DNA from: Acidobacteriota bacterium
Lineage (GTDB): Bacteria; Acidobacteriota; UBA6911
Direction: 5' to 3'
Assembly (NCBI GenBank): GCA_023265215.1
Contig: JAHFUH010000092.1
Span: forward strand, 1 to 12,838
Length of the DNA: 12,838 bases
In this document: positions 1 through 7,888 of the stretch, piece by piece
Position numbering within the stretch: position 1 is the stretch's first letter
Layout of the letters: each line of letters opens with the position of its first letter
Translations under genes and position numbers: made by a program
The notes under the pieces: model-generated
What the model saw: only the letters and a program-made list of their open reading frames with translations
What the model was told of the DNA's origin: nothing
Databases searched by the model: none

Positions 1-185
1 ATGTAAATGCCGGGATTCTTTGCCAGACCTGCCATGGTGAAGTGCAGACGATGCCTGTTGTTTACCAGAACATGTCTATGCGGATGGGCAATTGCCTGGG
101 GTGCCATCGGGATCCTAAGGATGCGCTCCCTGTAGATTCGAGCATCCGGTTGGGGCCTGATCATTGCTATGCCTGCCATCGCTGA
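1..185 (+). CDS. actA: ActA C-terminal fragment, multihaem cytochrome c of Alternative Complex III
   Basis: This is the 3' end of a gene that begins before the window, read in the frame with codons starting at base 3 and ending at TGA 183-185. The roughly 60 visible residues hold three CxxCH haem c motifs: CQTCH (codons from 21), CLGCH and CYACH, the last placed one residue before the C-terminus. ActA of ACIII is a membrane-anchored periplasmic pentahaem cytochrome c, so these would be the last three of five haems. It collects electrons from the ActB iron-sulphur clusters and passes them towards ActE and soluble or oxidase-bound cytochrome c. The identity rests on the haem motifs and on the immediately following actB; the fragment alone could be another multihaem cytochrome. 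No start, signal peptide or transmembrane segment is visible because the gene is cut by the window edge. Confidence 0.88.
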   Translation, partial: VNAGILCQTCHGEVQTMPVVYQNMSMRMGNCLGCHRDPKDALPVDSSIRLGPDHCYACHR

Positions 186-199
186 TATCGCGAGGTGTT

Positions 200-3100
200 G
201 TGACCCGTGAATTGAATGACAATGATTTAGCCGAAGCATTTGCGGATCTTCCGGTAGATGGGATCTCCCGCCGGCGGTTTTTAAGCCTGCTTTCCGCTTC
301 GGCTGCGCTTGGATTCGGTGTCTCATGCTCCAGAATCGACCGGGGCTCGATTGTGCCTTACACAAAGAGGCCGGATGAAATCATTCCCGGCGTTGAGGAA
401 TATTACGCCAGCACATTCCAGGAAGGGCTTGTCACGTATGGCGTTCTGGTAAAGACGCGCGAGGGAAGGCCGATTCACGTCGAGGGGAATTCAGAGCACT
501 TGTTTTCTCAGGGGAAAACAAGCCTGCGATCGATCGGCGATCTGCTGGGTTTGTACGACCCGGATCGCCTTCGTGCCCCTTCCTACAAGGGCGCTCCTGC
601 CGGATGGGCAGATGCCGAGAAAGCGATTACCCACGCTCTCTCTGATGCCCGGCTCATGGATAAGCCGGTTTTGTTCCTTACGAATGCCATTGTCTCGCCT
701 GCCCAGAAAGCGCTTCTATTCGATCTCAAGCTTGCATTGCCGAGCCTGCTCCATGTGGCATGGGAGCCCAATTTGCCTCAGTCGCAGATTCACGCAACAA
801 GAATGCTGTTTGGCAAGGCTGTGCTTCCAAGGCTTCATTTTGATCGCGCTCAGCTGATTCTCGCGCTGCAATCAGATTTTCTCGGAGCGGATTCAGCGGC
901 AGCCGCATACGTTCAAGCATTCTCAACGCACCGGTCTCCCGCAAATCCATCGGAAAGCATGAGCCGCCTCTGCGTAGTAGAAGGCAACATGACTCTTACA
1001 GGCGCCAATGCAGATCAGCGGCTGCAGCTTAATCCTTGGAAAATGCTGCCCCTGGTCTTTGTCTTGGTTCGCCTTCTCAACGAGTTGCATTCCATCCCGC
1101 TTCCCGAGGGATTAACCGCAGACGACCTGAGGGAATTTGAGCCCGGAGGGATGCTTAGGGCTCTTGGAATTAGTCCGATAGTTGTAAAGCGATTGGCTGA
1201 GGATCTTGCGCGAGCAGGCAAATCTTCTTTGGTGTTGGCCGGTGATGCGGTTGTGCCTGAGACGCACATGGCTTGCACTCTGCTGAATAGAATGCTGGGC
1301 GCCGAAGGCAATACGGTGGAGATGAGCACGACTCCTTCGTCCCCCGGCCTGCTTACTTATGCCGAGCTGGAGAAGCTTTTGAAGGAAGCTGCTCAAGGCA
1401 AATTTGCGCTTGGGATATTCTGGGGCACTAATCCAGCCTATTCATTTCCAAATGCCCCATTATGGAAACAGGCTATTTCGAAAATTCCCGAAACCTATCG
1501 GATCGGCCTATACGAGGATGAAACTGCGCTTGATTGCTTATGGAGGCTGCCGGAGCATCACTGGCTTGAATCCTGGGGCGATTTCGAATCCGCATCCGAT
1601 TTCATCGGTCTTCGCCAGCCTGCAATCGGCGCGATTCACGATACGCGGCAGGCGGAGGATTTGCTGCTCTCCTGCCTGCGTCAAATGAAAATGCCTGCAT
1701 CACGCAGTTATTTGGAATATCTCAAGAACCGCTGGCAGGCGGATGTATATCCCGTCGGAAGCCCTGCATCCTTTGAAGCATTCTGGAATGCATCTTTGCA
1801 CAATGGAGGGGCGAAACGCGAGCGCCGGCCCAGTCCTTCGCCCGTGGTGAATAGGGATGAGGTCAAAAAGGCCATTCTTGCGGCATCAAAGCCCCCCACT
1901 GCAAATAACGTGGATCATTTGCCCGAGTCTATGGAAGTGGATCTGGTTTTATCCCCCGGTGCGGGAGTCTTCGATGGAAGATACGCCAACAACGGATGGC
2001 TAAACGAGCTTTCCGATCCGGTGACCAAGGCCACTTGGGGCAATCCTATCCTGATCTCCATAGCCGACGCCGAATACTTTGGATTGATGCATCCCTTCAA
2101 CGGCAGAGATGATTTGAAGGAGCAGGATATCCTTGAGATTTTCACCAATGCAGGGAAAATTGAGGCGCCAGTGATTATTCAGCCGGGACAGATGCCAGGG
2201 GTCGCTTCGATCGCGCTTGGATATGGGCGTCAAACGGGTACTGTTGCGACCGGCATCGGCGCCAATGCCTATCGTTTGATCGATCCGTCGTCCAGAAATC
2301 CTTTTCTGATTCAGAAAGCCCGAATCAAACGTAAGGGGGCAGGCGAGCGGCATGCTATTCCAAAAACCCAGGTGCACAACCGGATGGAGGGGCACGATCT
2401 GGCCCGTTCGTGGACTCTCGCAGAATATTCTCAAAAGCTCAAAGAGAAGAAAGAGCGGGAATACGTCTCTTTGATCCCGGACCAGAAATTTCCGGGACAC
2501 AAATGGGGAATGGTGGTCGATTTGTCGGCCTGCGTAGGTTGCAGCGCTTGCGCGATTGCATGCCAGTCCGAAAACAACATTCCTGTGGTCGGCCCGGAGC
2601 GCGTGCTCGAAGGCCGGGCGATGCACTGGATCAGAATCGACAGGTATTACGAAGGGGATTTGCGGGACCCGAAGGTTCTTCACCAGCCGATGTTTTGCCA
2701 GCATTGCGACAACGCTCCGTGCGAAATTGTCTGTCCTGTAAATGCCACGGTTCATAGTTCCGACGGCTTGAATCAGATGGTGTACAACCGTTGCGTCGGC
2801 ACGAGGTATTGCTCCAATAACTGTCCCTTCAAAGTCCGGCGCTTCAACTTTTTCGATTACACTTCGATGAAGAAGGAACCGGAAAGCCTTGTCTATAATC
2901 CGGAGGTAACGGTGCGTCCGCGCGGAGTTATGGAGAAATGTACTCTCTGCATTCAGCGGATTAATAATACAAGGCAGAAGGCCAAGATTGAAAACAGGCA
3001 GATCATCGACGGCGAAATCCGGCCGGCTTGTGTGGCGGCCTGTCCTTCAGGGGCATTGGTTTTCGGCGATCTGAACAACACCGAAAGCAGGGTGGCCCGA

Positions 3101-3202
3101 CTCTCGCGTGCGGATAGGAATTATCGTGTGCTGGAGGAACTTGGAATCAAGCCGTCCATGTCTTATCTCGCGGATATTTCGAATCCGGCAAACAAGGGGT
3201 AG
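200..3202 (+). CDS. actB: ActB, iron-sulphur and molybdopterin-enzyme-like subunit of Alternative Complex III
   Basis: The protein is about 1000 aa if it starts at GTG 200, preferred because GAGG at 192-195 lies 4 nt upstream and actA has already stopped at 185; TTG 164 and TTG 212 are in-frame alternatives. Numbering from GTG 200, a twin-arginine signal (SRRRFLSLL, Arg24-26) precedes a hydrophobic stretch and Cys43, which may be lipidated as reported for ActB elsewhere. Residues of about 60-700 resemble the molybdopterin oxidoreductase fold, which in ActB binds no molybdenum cofactor. The C-terminal ferredoxin-like domain has 15 cysteines in cluster motifs: 778/781/784/788, 833/836/841/845, 865/871/875, 914/917 and 944/948. 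That number fits three [4Fe-4S] and one [3Fe-4S] cluster, and CVGTRYCSNNC is the usual three-cysteine motif. ActB carries electrons from the quinol site of ActC to the ActA haems. The stop overlaps the start region of actC. Confidence 0.95.
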   Translation: MTRELNDNDLAEAFADLPVDGISRRRFLSLLSASAALGFGVSCSRIDRGSIVPYTKRPDEIIPGVEEYYASTFQEGLVTYGVLVKTREGRPIHVEGNSEHLFSQGKTSLRSIGDLLGLYDPDRLRAPSYKGAPAGWADAEKAITHALSDARLMDKPVLFLTNAIVSPAQKALLFDLKLALPSLLHVAWEPNLPQSQIHATRMLFGKAVLPRLHFDRAQLILALQSDFLGADSAAAAYVQAFSTHRSPANPSESMSRLCVVEGNMTLTGANADQRLQLNPWKMLPLVFVLVRLLNELHSIPLPEGLTADDLREFEPGGMLRALGISPIVVKRLAEDLARAGKSSLVLAGDAVVPETHMACTLLNRMLGAEGNTVEMSTTPSSPGLLTYAELEKLLKEAAQGKFALGIFWGTNPAYSFPNAPLWKQAISKIPETYRIGLYEDETALDCLWRLPEHHWLESWGDFESASDFIGLRQPAIGAIHDTRQAEDLLLSCLRQMKMPASRSYLEYLKNRWQADVYPVGSPASFEAFWNASLHNGGAKRERRPSPSPVVNRDEVKKAILAASKPPTANNVDHLPESMEVDLVLSPGAGVFDGRYANNGWLNELSDPVTKATWGNPILISIADAEYFGLMHPFNGRDDLKEQDILEIFTNAGKIEAPVIIQPGQMPGVASIALGYGRQTGTVATGIGANAYRLIDPSSRNPFLIQKARIKRKGAGERHAIPKTQVHNRMEGHDLARSWTLAEYSQKLKEKKEREYVSLIPDQKFPGHKWGMVVDLSACVGCSACAIACQSENNIPVVGPERVLEGRAMHWIRIDRYYEGDLRDPKVLHQPMFCQHCDNAPCEIVCPVNATVHSSDGLNQMVYNRCVGTRYCSNNCPFKVRRFNFFDYTSMKKEPESLVYNPEVTVRPRGVMEKCTLCIQRINNTRQKAKIENRQIIDGEIRPACVAACPSGALVFGDLNNTESRVARLSRADRNYRVLEELGIKPSMSYLADISNPANKG

Positions 3203-3204
3203 TG

Positions 3205-4608
3205 ATGGGCTCCGATGCGGTCGTTTTTCCTGAAAATATACCTGAGGGACTGAAGCCTCCTGCAATCCTGGTCGGTGAAGTCAATGCCGGCGGATTGGAT
3301 GATCAGGTCCACAGCCATCTCTACAGGAGGCCGCCCAAAGCCTGGTTTATCGCATTTGCGATTACTTCGACTTTCATGCTCACCGGATTTGGTTGTATCG
3401 GGTATACGTTTTGGCTCGGGATCGGCGCCTGGGGCAACAATATACCGGTGGGCTGGGCTTTCGACATTATTAATTTCGTCTTCTGGATTGGGATCGGTCA
3501 CGCCGGGACCTTAATTTCCGCAATCCTGCTTTTGTTCCGGGCGCGCTGGCGGAATGCGATTTCCAGATTCTCGGAAGCTATGACAATTTTTGCGGTCATA
3601 TGCGCCGTCATTTTCCCGCTGATTCATGTGGGCCGGCCCTGGCTGGCGTTTTTTCTGTTTCCTTATCCGAATCAACGCGCTTTATGGCCTAATTTCCGTT
3701 CTCCTCTGATATGGGATGTGTTTGCAGTAAACACATACTTTGCTGTCTCGCTCCTTTTCTGGTACCTGGGGCTGATGCCGGACATGGCTTCACTTCGCGA
3801 CAGGACGCTGGGCAAAGTGCGCAAGGTGATCTATTCCGTTTTGGCGCTGGGCTGGCGCGGCGCCGCTTCCCACTGGCAGCATTATGAAAGGGCTTATCTC
3901 ATTATCGCGGGGCTTGCAACGGGACTAGTCCTTTCGGTGCACAGCGTCGTTTCCTTTGATTTTGCAGTTTCGCTGGTTCCCGGCTGGCATATGACGATTT
4001 TTCCGCCCTATTTTGTAGCAGGCGCAATTTTCGCGGGCTTTGCAATGGTGGTCCTTGCGCTGGTTGTGGTGCGGACCACAATGAATTTAAAAAACCTTAT
4101 TACCGACTATCACCTGGAGGTGATGAACAAAGTCATCCTCACCTGCGCCTGTCTGATGGGCTATTCGTATTTGCTCGAAGCGTTCACAGCCTGGTACAGC
4201 ATGAATTCATACATTCACCACACGTTTATGCAATACATAGGCGGAACCTACTGGTGGGCGGGCTGGACGACGATCACATGCAACATCCTGATTCCGCAAT
4301 TGCTGTGGTTCCGGCGCTTCCGCAGAAGTTATACCGGGATGGTTTTCGTTGCTATCGCAGTTACGGTGGGAATGTGGTTCGAACGGTTTGTGATTATTGT
4401 CAGTTCGCTCCACCAGGATTTTCTGCCGTCCTCCTGGCACATCTATAAACCGACCATAGTGGATTTCGGAATTCTTTTCGGGACATTCGGACTTTTCTTC
4501 ACACTGGTGCTCCTCTTTGCCCGAGTTCTGCCGGTTATCGCCACCACGGAAATGAAGATGATTCTGCCCGGATCTCAGCCTCTCCACAAAGGAGGGTCTC
4601 ATGAATAG
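3205..4608 (+). CDS. actC: ActC, NrfD/PsrC-like integral membrane quinol-oxidising subunit
   Basis: This is a 467-aa very hydrophobic protein of the NrfD/PsrC family, with about ten predicted membrane helices, that forms the main membrane subunit of ACIII and is thought to hold the menaquinol oxidation site. Family landmarks are the RRPPKAWF entry at residues 41-48, His100 in GIGHAGTLISA, HVGRPW starting at His141, Asp171 in IWDVFAVN, the WRGAASHWQHYERAY loop near 217-231, and MWFERFVIIVSSLHQDFLPSSW near the C-terminus. His141 and Asp171 lie where a quinol-binding and proton-handling pair has been proposed in the family; this is inferred from position, not shown here. ATG 3205 is preferred over GTG 3202 because AGGGG (3195-3199) is better spaced to it. 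It overlaps or abuts actB and overlaps actDE by 8 nt, which suggests translational coupling. ActF is the paralogous second NrfD-like subunit. Confidence 0.95.
   Translation: MGSDAVVFPENIPEGLKPPAILVGEVNAGGLDDQVHSHLYRRPPKAWFIAFAITSTFMLTGFGCIGYTFWLGIGAWGNNIPVGWAFDIINFVFWIGIGHAGTLISAILLLFRARWRNAISRFSEAMTIFAVICAVIFPLIHVGRPWLAFFLFPYPNQRALWPNFRSPLIWDVFAVNTYFAVSLLFWYLGLMPDMASLRDRTLGKVRKVIYSVLALGWRGAASHWQHYERAYLIIAGLATGLVLSVHSVVSFDFAVSLVPGWHMTIFPPYFVAGAIFAGFAMVVLALVVVRTTMNLKNLITDYHLEVMNKVILTCACLMGYSYLLEAFTAWYSMNSYIHHTFMQYIGGTYWWAGWTTITCNILIPQLLWFRRFRRSYTGMVFVAIAVTVGMWFERFVIIVSSLHQDFLPSSWHIYKPTIVDFGILFGTFGLFFTLVLLFARVLPVIATTEMKMILPGSQPLHKGGSHE
4588..4595 (+). promoter_or_regulatory. Strong Shine-Dalgarno of actDE
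   Basis: AAAGGAGG lies inside the last codons of actC and 5 nt before ATG 4601. It is a near-perfect complement of the 16S rRNA tail and fixes the actDE start, even though this start overlaps the actC reading frame by 8 nt. Confidence 0.8.
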
Positions 4609-5725
4609 CGGATCCGTGCTGGGAATATTCGACAGCGCCGAGCTTCTCGTGAACGCAATTCCACGGGTCAAAGCCAAAGCGCAGGGACGCCTGGAAGCGT
4701 ACACGCCCTATCCGATCGAAGGGATAGACAAACTCCTCGGCCTCCGGAAATCTCCCATTGGAGGAATGGTTTTGATAATGGGCGTGATCGGCGCCATCTC
4801 CACGATTTTATTTGAACTGTGGACGAGCGGAATTGATTATCCGCTGACAACAGCCGGGAAACCGCACCTCTCCTGGGAAGCGTTTATCCCGATCATGTTC
4901 GAAGTGACGGTTCTATTTGCAACCTTTACCGCGGGTTTGGGAATGCTTTTGCTCCTGAACCGGCTGCCGATGTTTCGTGATCCAATGTTGAGCGCCAAAT
5001 CGATGCCGCTCATTACAAGAGACAAATTTGCGCTGGCGGTGGAATTCAGCGGAAGCGACCTCGATGTGGATTCGATCACGAAGTTGTTTCAACAAGCCGG
5101 TGCCGGACAGGTTGAAGTTATTGCGAAGCCTGCTCCCGTTGGCGCCGTTTCGCCTAATTTCTTTGCAGGTCTGTTTGCGACAATCGCAGTCTCCTGCGTT
5201 ATCGCGGGACTCCTGATGTACTGGGCCATAAAGCTTTTCCCTGTCTCACCGCCGATATCGCACATGCTTGTTCAGCCCAGGCTCAATTCACAGCGCGCCG
5301 ACGGCTTTTTTAAAAATGGCTTTGGAATGCGTTTGCCCGTTGCAGGTACGGTGAGACGCGGCGCTGTTTCTTACTCGATTACCAGCCAGGAAAATGCGGC
5401 AGGCCTGGTGAACCCATATCCCAGGACGAATGAAATTCTGAACCAGGGGCGGCGAACCTATAATACATATTGCTCCGTGTGCCATGGAATTCTCGGGGAT
5501 GGCCACCCAATGCTCACTGCCGCCTACGGAGCCAAGCCGGCCAATCTGGTTTCACAGCAGATGATTGATCTTCGCGATGGAGAGGTTTATCACGTAATCA
5601 GGATGGGCAGAAATGCCATGCCGTCCTATACCGCCGACCTGGCCGAGAACGAGCGCTGGGCGACTGTGCACTATATCCGAACGCTGCAAAGGGCGATGAA
5701 CGCCAGGGACGACGACATCAAATGA
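4601..5725 (+). CDS. actDE: ActD-ActE fusion: DUF3341 membrane subunit joined to monohaem cytochrome c
   Basis: One 374-aa open frame carries two ACIII subunits that are usually separate. Residues 1-180 are ActD (DUF3341): an N-terminal soluble part, membrane helices at about 52-75 and 93-121, then a cytoplasmic tail with DVDSITKLFQQAGA, which normally lies close to the end of ActD. A third helix at about 187-213 follows, where a free ActE would have its own lipoprotein signal. Residues of about 222-374 are ActE: the QPRLN...GFGMRLPVAGTVRRGA entry, haem motif CSVCH (Cys291, Cys294, His295) and probable axial Met340 in NAMPSYT. The extra helix would carry the chain to the periplasmic side, so topology supports a genuine fusion rather than a missed stop. 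ActE takes electrons from ActA and hands them to the oxidase or a mobile cytochrome c. The stop codon at 5723-5725 lies at the foot of the hairpin that follows. Confidence 0.92.
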   Translation: MNSGSVLGIFDSAELLVNAIPRVKAKAQGRLEAYTPYPIEGIDKLLGLRKSPIGGMVLIMGVIGAISTILFELWTSGIDYPLTTAGKPHLSWEAFIPIMFEVTVLFATFTAGLGMLLLLNRLPMFRDPMLSAKSMPLITRDKFALAVEFSGSDLDVDSITKLFQQAGAGQVEVIAKPAPVGAVSPNFFAGLFATIAVSCVIAGLLMYWAIKLFPVSPPISHMLVQPRLNSQRADGFFKNGFGMRLPVAGTVRRGAVSYSITSQENAAGLVNPYPRTNEILNQGRRTYNTYCSVCHGILGDGHPMLTAAYGAKPANLVSQQMIDLRDGEVYHVIRMGRNAMPSYTADLAENERWATVHYIRTLQRAMNARDDDIK

Positions 5726-5808
5726 TTTACGATTTTAGATTTACGATTGACGATTGAACCCAAACTGTATGTTTGCAATCGTCACTCGTAAATCTAAAAT
5801 CGTAAATT
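5724..5808 (+). repeat. Heptad-built long inverted repeat between actDE and actF
   Basis: The left arm 5724-5756 reads as consecutive heptamers of the GATTTAC type (GATTTAC, GATTTTA, GATTTAC, GATTGAC, then GATTG). The right arm 5776-5808 is its reverse complement, with one internal mismatch (C5785) and a possible G-T pair at the foot, giving a 33-bp stem. Inside the loop CAAAC (5761-5765) and GTTTG (5771-5775) make a second short stem around TGTAT. It is AT-rich, unlike the neighbouring genes, begins within the actDE stop codon and ends 13 nt before the actF start. No U-tract follows the stem, so it is not a typical intrinsic terminator. It may be a small mobile palindromic repeat or an mRNA-stability structure within the operon. 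Confidence 0.85.
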
Positions 5809-5821
5809 TGTTGGAGATGCG

Positions 5822-6964
5822 GTGAATAAGCAGACGGACAAAAGGTTGGCAGCAACCGCAGCGCTGGGATTGATCGGTATAATTGCGGCCGGGTTGGTCT
5901 TTGGCTGGAGCCGGTTCTGGGCGAACTGGATTCTCTGGTTTTTATTCCTGCTGACTATTGGACTGGGCAGCCTTTTCATCGTAGCACTGGAGCACGTGGT
6001 GGGCGCTCGTTGGAGCATCCCGCTGCGGCGCGTTCCTGAGCGCCTTTCCAGCCTTGCCGTTTTGATGGGGCCGGCGGCTCTGCTGGCGCTGTTTTCGCTG
6101 CATTTCCTGTATCCATGGACGAAGCCTGAAAATCTGCAGAATCCCGTGATGGCCGGGAAAGCGGTCTGGCTGAATGAACGATTTTTCATCTGGCGGGTTA
6201 TCGGATGCGTTGTTTTGTGGGCGATTGCTTATTGGGTTTTTGTCAGCGGATCCGTTCGGCAGGATCGTGATCACAATCCCTCATTCAATCTGCGTGCCCG
6301 CCGCCTGGCGCCGCTATTCATGGTTGTTTTTGGAATCACGATTACGATAGTAGCTTTTGATTGGATTTCCAGTCTCGAACCGGAGTGGTATAGCGATATA
6401 TTTGGAGTCTACATCTTTGCCGGGACTTTTCTTGCGGGATTGGCGGCTACTACGCTGACGGTTCTATACCTTAAGAGCAAAGGCCGCCTTCCGGAAATCA
6501 AGCCGGACCACATATACAACCTTGGAGGCTTCCTTTTCGCCTTCACCGTATTCTGGTCTTACATCGGCTTCGCTCAATACCTGCTTATGTGGTATGCGAA
6601 TCTGCCGGAAGAAGTATTATGGTACAAAGAGCGGCTCCAGGGAGCCTGGGGGCCGCTTCTTCTTGTGCTGGCCATTTTCCATTTCCTGGTTCCATTCTTC
6701 CTCCTGATTCCACGCGAGGCAAAGAGCAACCCCAAATTCCTATTCTGGACTGCAGCCTTTATTCTGTTTTCTCATTGGCTGGATCTTTACTGGATGATTT
6801 TCCCAGTCCTGGGGCATGGGATGCATTTAGGATGGCCCGAGCTTTCATTTGGTTTTTTTTCCATTGGCGGCGTACTTCTCTGGATTCGCCATTCCATGAG
6901 CCGCGGCGCGGATATGCCGGTTGGGGATCCTTTCCTCCGTGAAGGTTTGGGGTTCCGCCTATGA
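5822..6964 (+). CDS. actF: ActF, second NrfD/PsrC-like membrane subunit of Alternative Complex III
   Basis: This is a 380-aa polytopic membrane protein with about ten hydrophobic segments, homologous to ActC but shorter. It starts at GTG 5822, with GGAG at 5813-5816 at good distance. Family landmarks include VALEHVVGARWSIPLRRVPE at about 54-73, YPWTKPE at 97-103, the FDWISSLEPEWYSDIFGVY block at about 179-197, NLGGFLFAFTVFWSYIGFAQ at about 233-252 followed by MWYANLPEE, and HWLDLYWMIFP at about 318-328. In known ACIII structures ActF lies in the membrane next to ActC but has no confirmed quinol site; a role in proton transfer has been proposed. It is separated from actDE by a repeat-bearing gap of 96 nt, the only break inside the act block, and overlaps the next gene by 4 nt (ATGA). 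Confidence 0.94.
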   Translation: MNKQTDKRLAATAALGLIGIIAAGLVFGWSRFWANWILWFLFLLTIGLGSLFIVALEHVVGARWSIPLRRVPERLSSLAVLMGPAALLALFSLHFLYPWTKPENLQNPVMAGKAVWLNERFFIWRVIGCVVLWAIAYWVFVSGSVRQDRDHNPSFNLRARRLAPLFMVVFGITITIVAFDWISSLEPEWYSDIFGVYIFAGTFLAGLAATTLTVLYLKSKGRLPEIKPDHIYNLGGFLFAFTVFWSYIGFAQYLLMWYANLPEEVLWYKERLQGAWGPLLLVLAIFHFLVPFFLLIPREAKSNPKFLFWTAAFILFSHWLDLYWMIFPVLGHGMHLGWPELSFGFFSIGGVLLWIRHSMSRGADMPVGDPFLREGLGFRL

Positions 6965-7875
6965 TCGAAAAGTATGTGGATGCAGAGGAACTCAAAAGGC
7001 TTCTTTCAACTTTGGGAATCATTCTGGGGGGGGTGCTGATTGCCGGCCTTTTTGCCGGCATCGTCATCCCCGGCCTTCGCAATGCAAACAAACCGGAGAC
7101 GCAAACCCCGGTTGCTCCTGTGGGTGGGGAGACCGGATGGCTGGATCCGGCGGAGGCTCCACCACAAAAGGGAGGCATTATTCAGCCCGTGGATCCTAAA
7201 ATGCTGATTGAAGCGACGCCGGCGCTTGCATCCAGAGGGAAAGCGCTCTTCGACGCTAATTGCACTCCATGTCACGGCGCTGCCGGACATGGCGATGGGC
7301 CGGCCGCCGCCACAATGAATCCGCGGCCACGCAGTTTTGTCAGTCCTGACGGCTGGGTTAACGGCTATGGTCTTCCAGGCATTTATAAAACGCTGAGCGA
7401 AGGGATCAAAGGCACTTCTATGGCGTCTTTCGATTATCTGCCGAAAAAAGATCGGATGGCCCTCGGGCATTATGTGCAGTCCCTGGGCACATTCCCAAAA
7501 CAGGAGAGCACGCAGGCTATTGCAGATTTATCCAAAGAGCTTGCATCCGCCGGCGAAAAAATTCCAAATAGAATACCGGTGAGTATGGCGATGGCTATAC
7601 TGGAAAAGGAATTTTCTCTCAATCCTCCTCTGGCCGTGGATCGGGATGATCAGAGCCCGGGAGCTCAAGTATTTCGGCGAGTGGTTGTCGATCCCTCGCG
7701 GGCGGCTCAGGTCCTCAGGCAATCGCGGTTGTGGCGCGCGAGCATCCGTGATCTTGCAGCGGCAATTCTGCCGGATGCGCCGGGCAACGGCTTCTCAGTT
7801 AATGCGGCCACTCTGAGCCCTTCGGAATGGCAGGCTCTTTATTCGGAGCTTCTGAGCCGGATCAAAACGAAGTGA
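6961..7875 (+). CDS. Membrane-anchored monohaem cytochrome c with long C-terminal extension
   Basis: This is a 304-aa protein whose start overlaps the actF stop (ATGA). A single uncleaved-type membrane helix covers about residues 15-39. A proline-rich linker follows, then a class I cytochrome c domain with CTPCH (Cys101, Cys104, His105), GHGDGPAA just after it, and probable axial Met154 in GTSMASFDYLP, ending near LGTFP (about 180). The remaining 120 residues hold no haem motif and match nothing I recognise with confidence; they include a PVSMAMAILEKEF stretch and a charged region around DRDDQSPGAQVFRRVV. Its place between actF and sco suggests an electron carrier between ACIII and the caa3 oxidase, or an added ACIII subunit. 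I do not assign a letter from the act series. A run of eight G bases at 7026-7033 falls in the membrane helix. Confidence 0.85.
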   Translation: MIEKYVDAEELKRLLSTLGIILGGVLIAGLFAGIVIPGLRNANKPETQTPVAPVGGETGWLDPAEAPPQKGGIIQPVDPKMLIEATPALASRGKALFDANCTPCHGAAGHGDGPAAATMNPRPRSFVSPDGWVNGYGLPGIYKTLSEGIKGTSMASFDYLPKKDRMALGHYVQSLGTFPKQESTQAIADLSKELASAGEKIPNRIPVSMAMAILEKEFSLNPPLAVDRDDQSPGAQVFRRVVVDPSRAAQVLRQSRLWRASIRDLAAAILPDAPGNGFSVNAATLSPSEWQALYSELLSRIKTK

Positions 7876-7888
7876 ACCAGGAGAGATT

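Noticed and set aside
164..199. TTG 164 as the actB start
   Set aside because: It would overlap the last actA haem codons by 22 nt and has no ribosome binding site; GTG 200 follows GAGG and keeps the Tat signal intact.
200..2450. ActB as an active molybdenum oxidoreductase
   Set aside because: The fold is related, but the next genes and the fused ferredoxin domain fit ActB, which is known to lack the molybdopterin cofactor; no N-terminal CxxC-type cluster motif of the catalytic enzymes is seen.
2000..2755. 251-aa open frame on the minus strand inside actB
   Set aside because: It lies wholly opposite a well-supported gene with intact cysteine motifs and encodes no recognisable motif; an antisense shadow.
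4207..4704. 165-aa minus-strand frame across the actC-actDE junction
   Set aside because: It is antisense to conserved membrane and junction sequence and has no domain signal; a shadow.
7026..7033. Run of eight G bases as a phase-variation switch in the cytochrome c gene
   Set aside because: The frame is intact and the tract simply encodes Gly-Gly in the membrane helix; one short tract without comparison data does not support slippage control.
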